Assembly (NCBI RefSeq): GCF_000025265.1
Contig: NC_013739.1
Span: 1,116,001 to 1,180,000, forward strand
Origin: Conexibacter woesei DSM 14684
Lineage (GTDB): Bacteria > Actinomycetota > Thermoleophilia > Solirubrobacterales > Solirubrobacteraceae
Direction: 5' to 3'
Length of the DNA: 64,000 nt
Shown here: positions 17,331 to 29,889 of the stretch, piece after piece
Numbering within the stretch: the stretch's first letter is position 1
How the letters are laid out: each line of letters opens with the position of its first letter
The notes under the pieces: model-generated
Database searches by the model: none
What the model was told of the DNA's origin: nothing
The model's input: only the letters and a program-made list of their open reading frames with translations
Position numbers and translations under genes: made by a program

Positions 17331-18002
17331 CTAGAGGATTTCGGACATCGACGTCCGGGCGCTGCGATCGAGCGACCAGACGCCGTCGCGCTCGACGTGC
17401 GGGAGCGCATCGAGGTCCGCGTCGACCAGTCTCAGATCACCGTAGCGCGTGACGACCGTGTGGTACTCGCCCAGCTCGCCGGCTGGGTGGAACAGCGCCG
17501 GGTCGGTCAGCCCGTGCTCGACCAGCAGCTCCCGCCCGGCCTGCCGGCCGAGGAACCCCGGGCGGTAGTGGTCGGCGCGCATGCCGGTGACGTTCGCGAC
17601 GACGTCGTGCTCGGCGATGAAGTCGAGCACCGCCCCCGGGTCGGGGTCGCCGGCGAACGGCGTCACCAGCTCGACCCCTGCCGCCTCCGTCGCGCTACGC
17701 AGCCACGGCTCGATCACGAGGTCGCCCGTCACGATCCGCGTCACCCCGTCGCGCGCGAGCGCGGTGAGCGCCGCGCGGTACGCCGCCTCCCAGCCCTCGC
17801 GCGGGATCTCGACCAGCTCGTGCGACAACTGGAGCGCGGCGGCCTGCTGGGTCATCCACTCCAAGGGATGACAGCGGAACGCCGCCGGCTCGCCGGCCGG
17901 GACCGCCGTCACCAGCCGCGTCGCCGGATCGGCGAGCGCACCGCTGCGCAGCGCCGCGGCGAAGCAGTCCTTCCCGCCGCTCCAGAGGACCACGTCGCTC
18001 AT
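17331..18002 (-). CDS. Dph6-related PP-loop ATP pyrophosphatase
   Basis: 223 residues. The PP-loop SGGKD starts at residue 8 (VVLWSGGKDCFAA), and the family motif GELGEYHTVV is near the C-terminus. Archaeal and eukaryotic relatives are diphthine-ammonia ligases, but bacteria lack diphthamide, so the bacterial role is unknown; ATP-dependent amidation or adenylation is likely. ATG 18002 puts the PP-loop at the extreme N-terminus as in relatives. It is 33 bp upstream of the Ada-AlkA start, so it may head the repair/salvage transcript. Confidence 0.82.
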   Translation of the reverse strand: MSDVVLWSGGKDCFAAALRSGALADPATRLVTAVPAGEPAAFRCHPLEWMTQQAAALQLSHELVEIPREGWEAAYRAALTALARDGVTRIVTGDLVIEPWLRSATEAAGVELVTPFAGDPDPGAVLDFIAEHDVVANVTGMRADHYRPGFLGRQAGRELLVEHGLTDPALFHPAGELGEYHTVVTRYGDLRLVDADLDALPHVERDGVWSLDRSARTSMSEIL

Positions 18003-18071
18003 CCGTGGCATGCTCCCACGTCTGCGGAGAGCGGGCCGCACCGCCCTCCGCACGACGTTCCGTCGCTCACG

Positions 18072-20745
<2,674 letters not shown>

Positions 20746-20851
20746 GCGAGGGCCTCTCGTGAGGATGGGGACGTTCGCGGGCAGCGTGTCCGCGTCGGCC
20801 CTCGATCTCGTGAAGCGGCGGTGTACGAGACGTGAACGTCTCGTCAACGGC

Positions 20852-21942
<1,091 letters not shown>

Positions 21943-21946
<4 letters not shown>

Positions 21947-22293
21947 GGCGCGCTCATGTCCGGGAACCACTCCGCCAGGTGCTCGCGCAGCACGTCGCGG
22001 ATCCAGCGGCGCTCGTCCTGGGAGGCGAAGCGGTAGCGCTGCAGCAGCTCCTTCTGCTTCGCGATCGGCACGCCGGCGATCGTCCAGCTGACCGCGAGCC
22101 GCTCGAACAGGAACTCGACGGCGCGCTGCCAGGCGTCCTCCTGCGACAGCGGTGACCCGCTGACCACCGCGGCGTACTGCTGCCGCGTCGCGGGCGTCAG
22201 CGCGCCGCGCAGGGTCAGGACGTTGCCGTCCGCGTCGGTGTAGTCCGACGTCGGCGCGGCGAGCTTGTCGCGCTGGCGGCTGCGGCGGCCCAT
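21943..22293 (-). CDS. Conserved hypothetical protein
   Basis: 116 residues, mainly helical, no signal peptide or membrane segment. I do not recognise a domain. Features are a basic start (MGRRSRQRDK), a middle with QEDAWQRAVEFLFERLAVSWTIAGVPI and the C-terminal RWIRDVLREHLAEWFPD. It lies between a SnoaL/metallo-beta-lactamase fusion gene (11 bp upstream) and an M29 peptidase whose start overlaps its stop, so it is probably co-transcribed with both. Normal codon usage for the region. Confidence 0.65.
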
Positions 22294-22304
22294 CGCCGCA
22301 CAGG

Positions 22305-23513
22305 CTACTGCGCGGCGGCTCGCTCCAACTGCGCCGCGACGTCGCCGGTCAGCGGCTTGGCGTGGCCCGACCACGCCGTCGCGGGCTTGAGCGCGGCGAG
22401 CTTGCGCATCGACTCGCGCGCCTGCGCGGTGTCGTGGTTGAACGCCTCGTGCGGGACGCGCAGCGCGCCGGCGATCCCGGTCTGCGGGTCGAGCGTGTAG
22501 AAGCAGTCGCTCACGAGCGCGAGCCGGTCGGATTCGCGCCAGAGGCCGATCAGGCCGGGCGCGTGACCGGGCAGGTGGACGACGCGGAAGCCGGCGACCT
22601 CGTCGCCCTCCTCGACGGTGCCGGCGATCTCGACCGGGCCGCCGTCCCACTGCGGCAGCAGCCGGCCGAGCAGGACGCGCCCGTGCAGGTCGAGCTTGGA
22701 GAAGTCGAAGTAGTGGGAGCCGCCGTCGCCCTCCGCGTCGGGCCGCTCGGCCGGGTGGCACCAGACCTCGGCGTCGATGCCGGCGGCGGCGCCGCGGTGG
22801 TCGGGGTGGCCGTGGCCGAGCACGATTCTCCGGATCCCGCCCATCTGCGCGCCGATCGCCGCGAGCGCGCTCGTCATCGAGCGGACGCCCGCGTCGAACA
22901 TCACGACGCCGTCGCCGTCCTCGATCAGGTAGACGTTCATCTCCTTGCGCGGCAGGCCGCCTCTGACGACCCAGACGCCGTCGGCGATCCGCTCGGGGTC
23001 GCTGGCGGCGAGCTTGAGGGCGAGCTTCGTGCGGACGTTGACGAGCTTCGCCATCGACCGCTCCTGGCCGGACCCTCTCGGCGGCAGCACGCCGATCTGC
23101 CGCGCGACGTCGGCGCCGTCGAGGTACGCGTCGTTGCCGACGACGAGCCCGTCGGCGACGCGCACCACGTCGACGCCCTCGATCGCGATCCGCGCGCCGT
23201 TCGGCTCGAACTCCTGAAAGCGGCCGGGGCCGGCGAACGTGCCCCGCGCGCGCCAGCGGACCGCGCAGCGATCGTCCTCGGAGGTCGTCGAGACGACCTC
23301 GAACGTGAAGTCGGGAAAGGCGCCGAACAGCTCGGCGAAGTAGACGCGGATGCCGTCCGGGGCGATCAGCTCGGCCTGGCCGTGGAGGACGTCGAGCGCG
23401 CCCGGCTTCCAGCAGGCGACCATCGCGTCGAGGTCGCGCGCGGTGACGGCGGCGAAGTATCTGCGTGCGACCTGCTCGGTCGTCTCGGCTGTGGCTCTCG
23501 CGGCTGACCCCAT
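22305..23513 (-). CDS. SnoaL-like domain fused to metallo-beta-lactamase-fold hydrolase
   Basis: 402 residues with two domains. Residues 1-145 are a SnoaL/NTF2-like ligand-binding fold (RRYFAAVTARDLDAMVACWKPGA, RVYFAELFGAFPDFTFEVVS). Residues 155-400 are a metallo-beta-lactamase domain with metal motif GHGHPDHRG, a later His in HLPGHAPG, Asp in ALVSDCFYT and a final His in WSGHAKPL. The MBL half would hydrolyse an ester, lactone or thioester; the SnoaL half might bind or present substrate. Continuous frame with no internal stop. A second, unfused MBL enzyme is encoded divergently 115 bp away. Substrate unknown. Confidence 0.82.
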   Translation of the reverse strand: MGSAARATAETTEQVARRYFAAVTARDLDAMVACWKPGALDVLHGQAELIAPDGIRVYFAELFGAFPDFTFEVVSTTSEDDRCAVRWRARGTFAGPGRFQEFEPNGARIAIEGVDVVRVADGLVVGNDAYLDGADVARQIGVLPPRGSGQERSMAKLVNVRTKLALKLAASDPERIADGVWVVRGGLPRKEMNVYLIEDGDGVVMFDAGVRSMTSALAAIGAQMGGIRRIVLGHGHPDHRGAAAGIDAEVWCHPAERPDAEGDGGSHYFDFSKLDLHGRVLLGRLLPQWDGGPVEIAGTVEEGDEVAGFRVVHLPGHAPGLIGLWRESDRLALVSDCFYTLDPQTGIAGALRVPHEAFNHDTAQARESMRKLAALKPATAWSGHAKPLTGDVAAQLERAAAQ

Positions 23514-23628
23514 CGCTCACTCTCCTCGCTCTGCGACTGGCTGGACGGCCAGCCTACCTTCTGCCGCGATCTGGAGCATCGCAATCGCGCCACGCGTGTC
23601 CGCCGCTCGCCTATATGGTGGGCCGTGC

Positions 23629-24627
23629 ATGTCCGAACCGGTGCGCAAGCGGGAGCTGGGTCGCGGGGAGCGCGTGCTGTCGGGGCTGTGGCGCCTGCGC
23701 CTGCCGCTTCCATGGCCGGGCGTCCCGCACTGCAACGCATGGGCGATCAGAGCCGGCGACGGGATCGTCCTGGTCGACTGCGGCATGCACGAAGAGGGCT
23801 CGATGGAGCAGCTCGAACGGGCGATGGCGATGGTCAACCTGTCGGTCGACGACGTCAGACTGCTCGTCTGCACGCACGCCCACACCGACCACTACGGCCA
23901 GGCCGCGACGATCGTCGAGCGGACCGGCTGCGAGCTGTGGATGCACCCGAACTACGAGCATGCGACGCGCTCGATCGAGGATCCCGCCCAAGCGCTCCAG
24001 CGGCGGCTGGAGATCGGCCGCACGAGCGGCGTGCCCGAGCTGGTGCTGCGCCGCTACGCGGAGATCGCGAAGGAGCAGGAGCCGGGCATCGCGAGCGTGA
24101 TCGCGCCCGACCTCGCGCTGCTGCCGGGGATCGAGGTCGAGACCGACCTCGGCTTCTGGAGCGTCGTCGAGACGCCCGGCCATGCGCCGTCGCACGTCTG
24201 CCTCTACCAGCCCGAGCGCCGCATCCTGATCTCGGGCGACCACCTGCTCGGCCGCATCTCGCTCTACTTCGACTACGGCTGGACGCCCGACCCGGTCGGC
24301 GAGTTCCTGCGCTCGCTCGACGCGATCGAGGCGCTCGACCCGCTGCCGCGCCTCTGCATCGCCGGTCACGCGCGGCCGTTCACCGACGTGCAGGCGCACG
24401 TCGAGGCCAACCGCGAGCTGGTCGCGCAGCGGGTCGCGGCGGCGGCCGTCGCGATCGAAGGGGCGCCGCTGACGGCGTACGAGGTCGTCCCCTACGTGCA
24501 CGGGAGAGACGCGATCCACGCGGCCGCCTGGCTGCTCGCCGAGACGCTCTGCTACCTGCGTCACCTCGAGGCGATCGGCGCCGCGCGCCGCGAGCCCGGC
24601 GATCCGGAGCGCTGGGTCGCGGTGTGA
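23629..24627 (+). CDS. Metallo-beta-lactamase-fold hydrolase
   Basis: 332 residues. Metal-binding motif CTHAHTDHYG, a downstream His in VETPGHAPSHVC, Asp in ILISGDHLLG and His in IAGHARPFTD give a complete binuclear site. The C-terminal extension with the helical LLAETLCYLRHLEA region resembles the LACTB2/glyoxalase-II-like winged-helix subgroup. ATG 23629 is preferred; upstream in-frame codons run antisense to the divergent SnoaL-MBL gene. Physiological substrate not predictable. Confidence 0.85.
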   Translation: MSEPVRKRELGRGERVLSGLWRLRLPLPWPGVPHCNAWAIRAGDGIVLVDCGMHEEGSMEQLERAMAMVNLSVDDVRLLVCTHAHTDHYGQAATIVERTGCELWMHPNYEHATRSIEDPAQALQRRLEIGRTSGVPELVLRRYAEIAKEQEPGIASVIAPDLALLPGIEVETDLGFWSVVETPGHAPSHVCLYQPERRILISGDHLLGRISLYFDYGWTPDPVGEFLRSLDAIEALDPLPRLCIAGHARPFTDVQAHVEANRELVAQRVAAAAVAIEGAPLTAYEVVPYVHGRDAIHAAAWLLAETLCYLRHLEAIGAARREPGDPERWVAV

Positions 24628-24709
24628 ACGCCGAGCGCTGCGGCCTGCGGCCTTGCGGTCGGCTGGAACACCTCGCCAGAGGCTCGGTCTTCCGGGCCGG
24701 AGGGCTTCC

Positions 24710-25474
24710 GTGATCGACACGCTCACTTCTACGCTGCGCGAGTTCTACCGCGCGGAGGCGCCCGCCTCGCCCGGCGGGCGCGTGCTGGAGCTGGACGGGG
24801 TGACCGCGTTCGTGACGCCGACGGCGCCGACGCAGTCGATCCTCAACTGCGTCGTCTTCGACGACCATGCCGCGCTCGCCGACGGGCTCGAACCGCTCGC
24901 GAGCGCCTACCGCGACGCCGCGGTCACGCACTGGATGGTCTGGACGCTTCCGGACGACGCGGTCGGCACGGCGCTGATGCGCGACGCCGGCCACATCCTG
25001 GAGTACGAGCCGATGGGGATGGCGCTCGCGCTCGACGAGCTGCGCGAGCCGGGGGAGGGGCCGCCGTTCGCGCTCGACCGCGCACCCCACCCGGTCGAGA
25101 TCACGATTCTCAACGAGCGTGCCAACGGCGAGCCGCCCGGCTCCTTCGGGACGGCCTTCGCCGGGCTCCGCGAACCGTGCTTCCACCGCTACCTGGCGCG
25201 CGTCGAGGACCACCCGGCGGCATGCCTGGTGACATTCGACCACGGCGACAACTGCATGATCCAGTGGGTCGCGACGGATCCGCGCTACCAGCGCCGCCGG
25301 CTCGCTGGCCGGCTGCTGCACGCGGCGCTCTTGGACGCCCGCGGGCGTGGGATGCGGACCTCGACGTTGGAGTCGAGCTATGAGGGGCAGCGGCTCTACG
25401 AGGGACTCGGCTATCGGCCGCTCGGCCGCCTCGGGATGTGGCTGACGGGCGATTCGCCGCCCGAGCTGCCCTAG
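24710..25474 (+). CDS. GNAT-family acetyltransferase, two-domain
   Basis: 254 residues. The C-terminal half carries the GNAT core: HGDNCMIQWVATDPRYQRRRLAGRLLHAAL with the acetyl-CoA-binding Arg/Gly loop, then STLESSYEGQRLYEGLGY. The N-terminal ~120 residues form a degenerate GNAT-like half, as in tandem-GNAT enzymes. Start GTG 24710 lies 6 nt after GGAGGG. The 82-bp gap upstream carries short GC-rich inverted repeats. Acceptor unknown. Confidence 0.8.
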   Translation: MIDTLTSTLREFYRAEAPASPGGRVLELDGVTAFVTPTAPTQSILNCVVFDDHAALADGLEPLASAYRDAAVTHWMVWTLPDDAVGTALMRDAGHILEYEPMGMALALDELREPGEGPPFALDRAPHPVEITILNERANGEPPGSFGTAFAGLREPCFHRYLARVEDHPAACLVTFDHGDNCMIQWVATDPRYQRRRLAGRLLHAALLDARGRGMRTSTLESSYEGQRLYEGLGYRPLGRLGMWLTGDSPPELP

Positions 25475-25487
25475 AATCCTCCGTCAC

Positions 25488-26414
25488 ATGCGCATCGACG
25501 AGATCATCGCGGCCGGCGGAGACCCGGTCTTCTCCTTTGAGTTCTTCCCGCCCAAGACCGAGGAAGGCGAGGCGAGACTGTTCGCCGCGCTGGAGGCGCT
25601 GCGGCCGTTGGAGCCGGCGTTCGTCTCGGTCACCTGGGGAGCGGGCGGCTCGACCCGCGCGAAGACGATCGACATCGTCTCCAGAATCCGCGCGAACCAC
25701 GACCTCGAGGCGATGGCGCACTTCACGTGCGTCGGCGCGACGACCGACGATCTGCGCGGCGACGTCGCGCGGATGCGCGACGCCGGGATCGAGAACGTGC
25801 TGGCCCTGCGCGGCGACCCGCCGCAGGGCGAGACGACGTTCGTCGCGACCGAGGGCGGGCTCTCGTATTCGAGCGAGCTGACCGCGCTCGTCGGCGAGAC
25901 GTATCCCGAGGCATGCCTCGTCGGCGCCTGCTATCCGGAGGTGCACTCCGAGGCGGCCGACCGCGAGTCCGACCTCGCGCACCTGAAGGCGAAGGTCGAC
26001 GCCGGCGTGCGCGTGCTGATCACGCAGCTGTTCTTCGACAACGCCGCCTACTACCGCTTCGTCGCGGACGCGCGCGCGGCCGGGATCGACGTCCCGATCG
26101 TGCCGGGGATCATGCCGATCATCTCGACGGCGGGCATCAAGCGGATGACCTCGCTGTGCGGCGCGAAGATCCCGCCGGCGCTGCTCGCGGCGCTGGAGCA
26201 GCGCGGCGACGACGCCGAGGCGGTCGCCGAGCTGGGCGTCGCCTACGCGACGCTCCAGTGCGCCGAGCTGCTCGCCAACGGCGCGCCCGGCATCCACTTC
26301 TACACGATCAACCGCTCGCCGGCGACGCGCGCGATCCTCTCGGCGCTGCGGCTGCAGCGGCCGTGGGACGCGAGCGCGGGCACCGAGCCCGCGCTGCGCG
26401 TCCTCGCCGGCTGA
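25488..26414 (+). CDS. metF: 5,10-methylenetetrahydrofolate reductase
   Basis: 308 residues, the usual bacterial MetF size. FEFFPPKTEEGEARLF carries the conserved Glu near the N-terminus; VTWGAGGSTR and the flavin/folate-binding segment HFTCVGATTDDL follow, with NVLALRGDPPQG and LITQLFFDN downstream. It reduces methylene-THF to methyl-THF with FAD and NADH for methionine synthesis. It starts 13 bp after the GNAT gene and ends 2 bp from the convergent lipase gene. AGA codons are present, as in other resident genes. Confidence 0.93.
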   Translation: MRIDEIIAAGGDPVFSFEFFPPKTEEGEARLFAALEALRPLEPAFVSVTWGAGGSTRAKTIDIVSRIRANHDLEAMAHFTCVGATTDDLRGDVARMRDAGIENVLALRGDPPQGETTFVATEGGLSYSSELTALVGETYPEACLVGACYPEVHSEAADRESDLAHLKAKVDAGVRVLITQLFFDNAAYYRFVADARAAGIDVPIVPGIMPIISTAGIKRMTSLCGAKIPPALLAALEQRGDDAEAVAELGVAYATLQCAELLANGAPGIHFYTINRSPATRAILSALRLQRPWDASAGTEPALRVLAG

Positions 26415-26416
26415 CG

Positions 26417-27352
26417 TCAGCCGCCGACTCCCGGGATCGTCGGAACGCACGGCGGCGTTCTCGCGGTCGCGGGGTCGAGCGCGTTGAGCGTCAGGCGCAG
26501 CGCGCGGCGGTCGTAGGCGACGCCGAGGTGCTCGGTGAAGTTGATGATGCAGCCGCTCTGCAGCGTGATGTTCGTCGCGCCGCTGAGGAAGCCGTTCGTG
26601 TACGGGGTGACGACCTCGTCGTAGATCGAGGCGATCACCGTGTAGTTGACGCCGGCTATCGTGTCGCCGCCCGCGTCGAGCGTTCTGTTGAACGTCGAGC
26701 CCTGGCGCTGGTCCTCGAGCGCCGGACCGCCCGCTCTCAGCACCGCGGAGGCGCCGGGGATGAATCTCGCGAGCGTCGAGAGGCCGAGCAGCGTCGTGCC
26801 GTGGTTTGACGGCGTCAGGCCGACGAGCGTGTGGACCTTCGCGGCGCCGCCGAGGAACTTGATGTACCAGCGCGGCATCATCCCGCCTTGGGAGTGGCCG
26901 ACGACGTCGACCTCTCTCGCGCCGGTCGCGGCGAGCACGCCGTCGACGAACGTCGACAGCTGTCTGGCGGAGTCCGGGATCGGCCCGAGCCCGAGGTAGG
27001 GGCCGGGCAGCCAGGCGCCGTAGTTGAGCGCGAAGACGCAGTAGCCGTTGTTCTTCAGCAGCGGCGAGAGTGCGCGCCAGTTGACGTTCTTGTTCTCGAC
27101 CGTGCCGTGGACGAGCACGACGGGCCGCGGATGCGCGGCGCTCGGTCTGCAGCCGTAGTCGTTCGCGCCCGGCGGGTCGTCGTTCGGCGCGAACGTCCCG
27201 ATCGCGAGCGCGGTCGGGAAGTTGTAGACGACGGGCAGATCGGCCCGAGCGGCCGGCGCGACGAGCGCGGCGAACAGCAGCACGACCACGGCGGCGCACA
27301 CAGCGCCGATGCTGCCGCGGCGCAGGCGCGCGGCAGGCGACGAGATCCCCAT
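26417..27352 (-). CDS. Secreted triacylglycerol lipase (alpha/beta hydrolase)
   Basis: 311 residues. Signal peptide ending near AAVVVLLFAALVAPAARA; oxyanion region PVVLVHGTVENKNVNW; nucleophile elbow GHSQGG with PRWYIKF after it; acid residue likely Asp in SIYDEVVTPY; catalytic His in NFTEHLGVAYD. This is the lipase class 2/EstA-like actinobacterial family, which cleaves esters or triglycerides outside the cell. Two Cys pairs may form disulphides. The upstream 27353-27498 region contains a CCGTGT-N5-ACACGG inverted repeat (27435-27451) that could be a regulator site. Confidence 0.88.
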   Translation of the reverse strand: MGISSPAARLRRGSIGAVCAAVVVLLFAALVAPAARADLPVVYNFPTALAIGTFAPNDDPPGANDYGCRPSAAHPRPVVLVHGTVENKNVNWRALSPLLKNNGYCVFALNYGAWLPGPYLGLGPIPDSARQLSTFVDGVLAATGAREVDVVGHSQGGMMPRWYIKFLGGAAKVHTLVGLTPSNHGTTLLGLSTLARFIPGASAVLRAGGPALEDQRQGSTFNRTLDAGGDTIAGVNYTVIASIYDEVVTPYTNGFLSGATNITLQSGCIINFTEHLGVAYDRRALRLTLNALDPATARTPPCVPTIPGVGG

Positions 27353-27498
27353 CTCGTTCCTTTCGTTTGTTGACGGTCTCCCCCGACGTCGCGCAGCAGA
27401 TCCGATTGATCAGCAGAAATCAAGTACAATCGAGCCGTGTCTGTAACACGGTTGCGTTCATCTGTGGCGAATGTCAGAGAACAGACCGGCTGCGGGCG

Positions 27499-27810
27499 CT
27501 ATTCCGGATCCGCCGCGGCGGCCTTCGCACCCGGCGGAGGCTCGGGTCTGAGCGCGTGCGCGACGAGCGTTCTGCCGTCACGGACGTAGCGCACGTCGAC
27601 GTTGTCGTGCTTGCGATACGTGCCTATGCCCCACGCGCCCCAGAACCAGCGCCAGAAGCCGAGCCTGCCCTCCTGCGCCAGCGCGCGCTTGAACAGCAGC
27701 ACGTCGTCGACGACCTCGTAGTCGACGCCCTGCTGCTGCACGACGCCGTTGACGAAGACCTCGATCGGCGGCCTGACGCCGGCCGGAAGCTGTACGCGCC
27801 ATCGCTCCAT
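27499..27810 (-). CDS. Conserved hypothetical protein, small
   Basis: 103 residues. Sequence is hydrophilic except for a Trp-rich stretch (GRLGFWRWFWGAWGIG, about 49-64) that may lie at the membrane surface. The first ~45 residues (RPPIEVFVNGVVQQQGVDYEVV) look like a small beta fold. No function recognised. It is divergent from the YgjP-like protease gene, with only 26 bp between the two start codons, so the two probably share a promoter region. Confidence 0.6.
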   Translation of the reverse strand: MERWRVQLPAGVRPPIEVFVNGVVQQQGVDYEVVDDVLLFKRALAQEGRLGFWRWFWGAWGIGTYRKHDNVDVRYVRDGRTLVAHALRPEPPPGAKAAAADPE

Positions 27811-27836
27811 CCCGCCGCCAGCGTACCCTCCTCGCC

Positions 27837-28502
27837 GTGACCCATGTCGACGGCGACATCTCCTATCGCGTCCGGCGCTCCGATCGCGCGCGCCGGGTGC
27901 GGGTGCGGGTGGACGGCACGACCGGCATCGAAGTCGTGCTCCCGCGGCGCGCTCCCGAGCGCGAGGCGGCGGCCGCGGTGCGGCAGCTGCGGCCGTGGAT
28001 CGAGCGGCGCGTCGCGGAGCTGGAGCGCACGCGCGCGCTCGTCGCGGCGCGCGGCGCGAGCGTGCCGTACCTCGGCGAGACGCTGCGGCTCGTCCCCGAG
28101 CGGGAGCGGACGCGCGTCCACCGCCGCGACGACCTGCTGCTCGTCCCCGCCGGCGACCACCGCGAGGCGGTCGAGCGCTGGTTCCGGCGCCGCGCGCAGG
28201 AGGAGATCGCGCCGCGGCTGGACCACGCGACCGCGGTCGCCGGGACCGAGTACTCGAAGCTGACGATCCGCGGCCAGAGAACCCGCTGGGCGAGCTGCTC
28301 CACCAACGGCGGGATGAGCTTCAACTGGCGCCTGCTGATGGCGCCCGCGCCGGTGCTCGACTACGTCGTCTGGCACGAGGTCTGCCACCTCGAGGTGATG
28401 GACCACTCGCCGCGCTTCTGGGCGCTCCTCGCCAGCCGCTGGCCCGACTACCGCGCCCACTCGGCGTGGCTGCGTCGTCACGGGGCGACGCTCGTGCTGT
28501 GA
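27837..28502 (+). CDS. YgjP/DUF45-type zinc metalloprotease
   Basis: 221 residues. The zinc motif HEVCH with a downstream His (VMDHSPRFWALL) and the preceding LTIRGQRTRWASCSTNGGMSFNWRL are diagnostic of the SprT-like YgjP/DUF45 family. Predicted cytosolic metallopeptidase of unknown substrate. Starts with GTG 27837. Its stop is overlapped by the GTG start of the sugar kinase gene (GTG at 28499), so the two are coupled. Confidence 0.87.
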   Translation: MTHVDGDISYRVRRSDRARRVRVRVDGTTGIEVVLPRRAPEREAAAAVRQLRPWIERRVAELERTRALVAARGASVPYLGETLRLVPERERTRVHRRDDLLLVPAGDHREAVERWFRRRAQEEIAPRLDHATAVAGTEYSKLTIRGQRTRWASCSTNGGMSFNWRLLMAPAPVLDYVVWHEVCHLEVMDHSPRFWALLASRWPDYRAHSAWLRRHGATLVL

Positions 28503-29386
28503 GCGCGGCCGTCGCGGCCGCTCCCCGCGTCGCGGTGGTCGGTCACGTCGAGTGGCTCGACATGGCGATCGTCGAGCGGCTCCCGCGCGCCGGCGAGATC
28601 GTGACGGCGTCCGAGCACCTCTCCGTCGCGGCCGGCGGCGGGGCCGTCGCCGCCGTCCAGATGCGCAAGCTCGCCGGTGGCGCGGACTTCTTCACCGCGC
28701 TCGGCGAGGACCGGCTCGGCGCGCGCAGCCTCGCGGAGCTGCGCGACGAGCAGGGGCTCGCCGTCCACACGACGGTCCACCCGCGCGCCCAGCGCCGCGC
28801 CTTCACGCACCTCGACGCGAGCGCCGAGCGGACGATCACGGTGCTCGGCGAGCGGCTGGTGCCGCACGGCGCCGATCCGCTGCCGTGGGAGCTGCTCGAC
28901 GGCGCCGACGGCGTCTACTTCACCGGCGGCGACGCGGGTGCGGCCCGCGCCGCCCGGCGCGCCCGCGTCCTCGTCGCGACGGCGCGGGCGCCCGAGGGCC
29001 TGCTGGCGGCCGGCGTCGTGCCCGACGTGCTGATCGCGAGCGAAAGGGACGAGAAGGAGAGCGCCGGCGTGGCGGCGTTCGGCCCCGGTCCGCGCTGGAC
29101 GGTCCTCACGCGCGGCGCCGACGGCGGCCGCTGGATCGGCGCGGACGGCAGCAGCGGGACGTGGGCGGCCGCGACGCCGCCCGCGCCGGCGGTCGACGCG
29201 TACGGCTGCGGCGACTCCTTCGCCGGGGCGCTCGCGTACGGCCTCGGCGCCGGCCTCACGCTCGCGGAGGCGCTCGCGCTCGCGGCCCGCTGCGGCGCCT
29301 GGTGCCTCACCGGCCGCGGCCCGTACGCCGCGCAGCTGACGCGCGAGCGGCTCGACGTGCGCGAGCGCGGCGGCGCCCCGCTCTAG
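28499..29386 (+). CDS. PfkB-family carbohydrate kinase
   Basis: 295 residues. N-terminal VAVVGHVEWLD, substrate loop AAGGGAVAAVQMRKLAGG, and the C-terminal nucleotide/catalytic motif VDAYGCGDSFAGALAYG with catalytic Asp. The usual DTxGAGD is changed to DAYGCGD. It would phosphorylate a sugar or nucleoside; the specificity is not readable. GTG start overlaps the YgjP gene stop. Confidence 0.85.
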   Translation: MSAAVAAAPRVAVVGHVEWLDMAIVERLPRAGEIVTASEHLSVAAGGGAVAAVQMRKLAGGADFFTALGEDRLGARSLAELRDEQGLAVHTTVHPRAQRRAFTHLDASAERTITVLGERLVPHGADPLPWELLDGADGVYFTGGDAGAARAARRARVLVATARAPEGLLAAGVVPDVLIASERDEKESAGVAAFGPGPRWTVLTRGADGGRWIGADGSSGTWAAATPPAPAVDAYGCGDSFAGALAYGLGAGLTLAEALALAARCGAWCLTGRGPYAAQLTRERLDVRERGGAPL

Positions 29387-29451
29387 CTGCTGGCTGGCGG
29401 TCAGCGCGCCGAGCGGTGCGGCGTACGGCCGCCGTGCCTACCCCGCGCCGG

Positions 29452-29489
29452 CCGCTCTACCCCGAGGTGGCCGCTCTACCCCGAGGTGG
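29452..29489. repeat. Perfect 19-bp tandem duplication
   Basis: CCGCTCTACCCCGAGGTGG occurs twice head to tail (29452-29470, 29471-29489). The second copy overlaps the last codons and the stop of the minus-strand 121-residue gene, so that gene's 3' end, including a second TAG, is duplicated just downstream. Confidence 0.9.
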
Positions 29490-29841
29490 CCGCTTCGAGC
29501 ACGCGGCGCAGCGCGGCGAGCGCCGACTCGCCGTCCTCGCGCGCGACGACGCTGCGGCGCAGTCGCCCGGTCCACGCCTCGGCGGAGCCGTCGCCGCGCA
29601 CGTCGACGCCGGCGCGGACGCTCGGCATGAAGCGCTCGGGACCGCTCAGCTCGGCGCGCGCCGCGACCTGCGCGACCGGTTCGAACTGGCGCGAGCGGAC
29701 GTCGATCGTCTGGCGCTCCGGGCGCGTGGAGAGCGCCAGCACGCTCGCCTGCAGCGCGTCGAGCGCCTCCTCCAGCGAGGCGAAGCTGTCGCGCTGGACG
29801 CGCGGTCCGTCGCGTACGACGAGGCGGTAGCGGTCGCCCAT
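29476..29841 (-). CDS. Hypothetical protein
   Basis: 121 residues, hydrophilic, alpha/beta, no recognised domain. It begins MGDRYRLVVRDGPRVQRDSF; a helical stretch (SLEEALDALQASVLAL) is followed by a beta-rich centre. An in-frame start 9 codons upstream (29868) exists but ATG 29841 fits better because the extra residues are low-complexity. The gene end is tandem duplicated. It could be a small single-strand or ligand-binding protein; no real evidence. Confidence 0.5.
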   Translation of the reverse strand: MGDRYRLVVRDGPRVQRDSFASLEEALDALQASVLALSTRPERQTIDVRSRQFEPVAQVAARAELSGPERFMPSVRAGVDVRGDGSAEAWTGRLRRSVVAREDGESALAALRRVLEAATSG

Positions 29842-29889
29842 GCGGGCGAGCCTATCCGCCCGCGCCACGCTCGCGCCGCTGCGCCTGCC

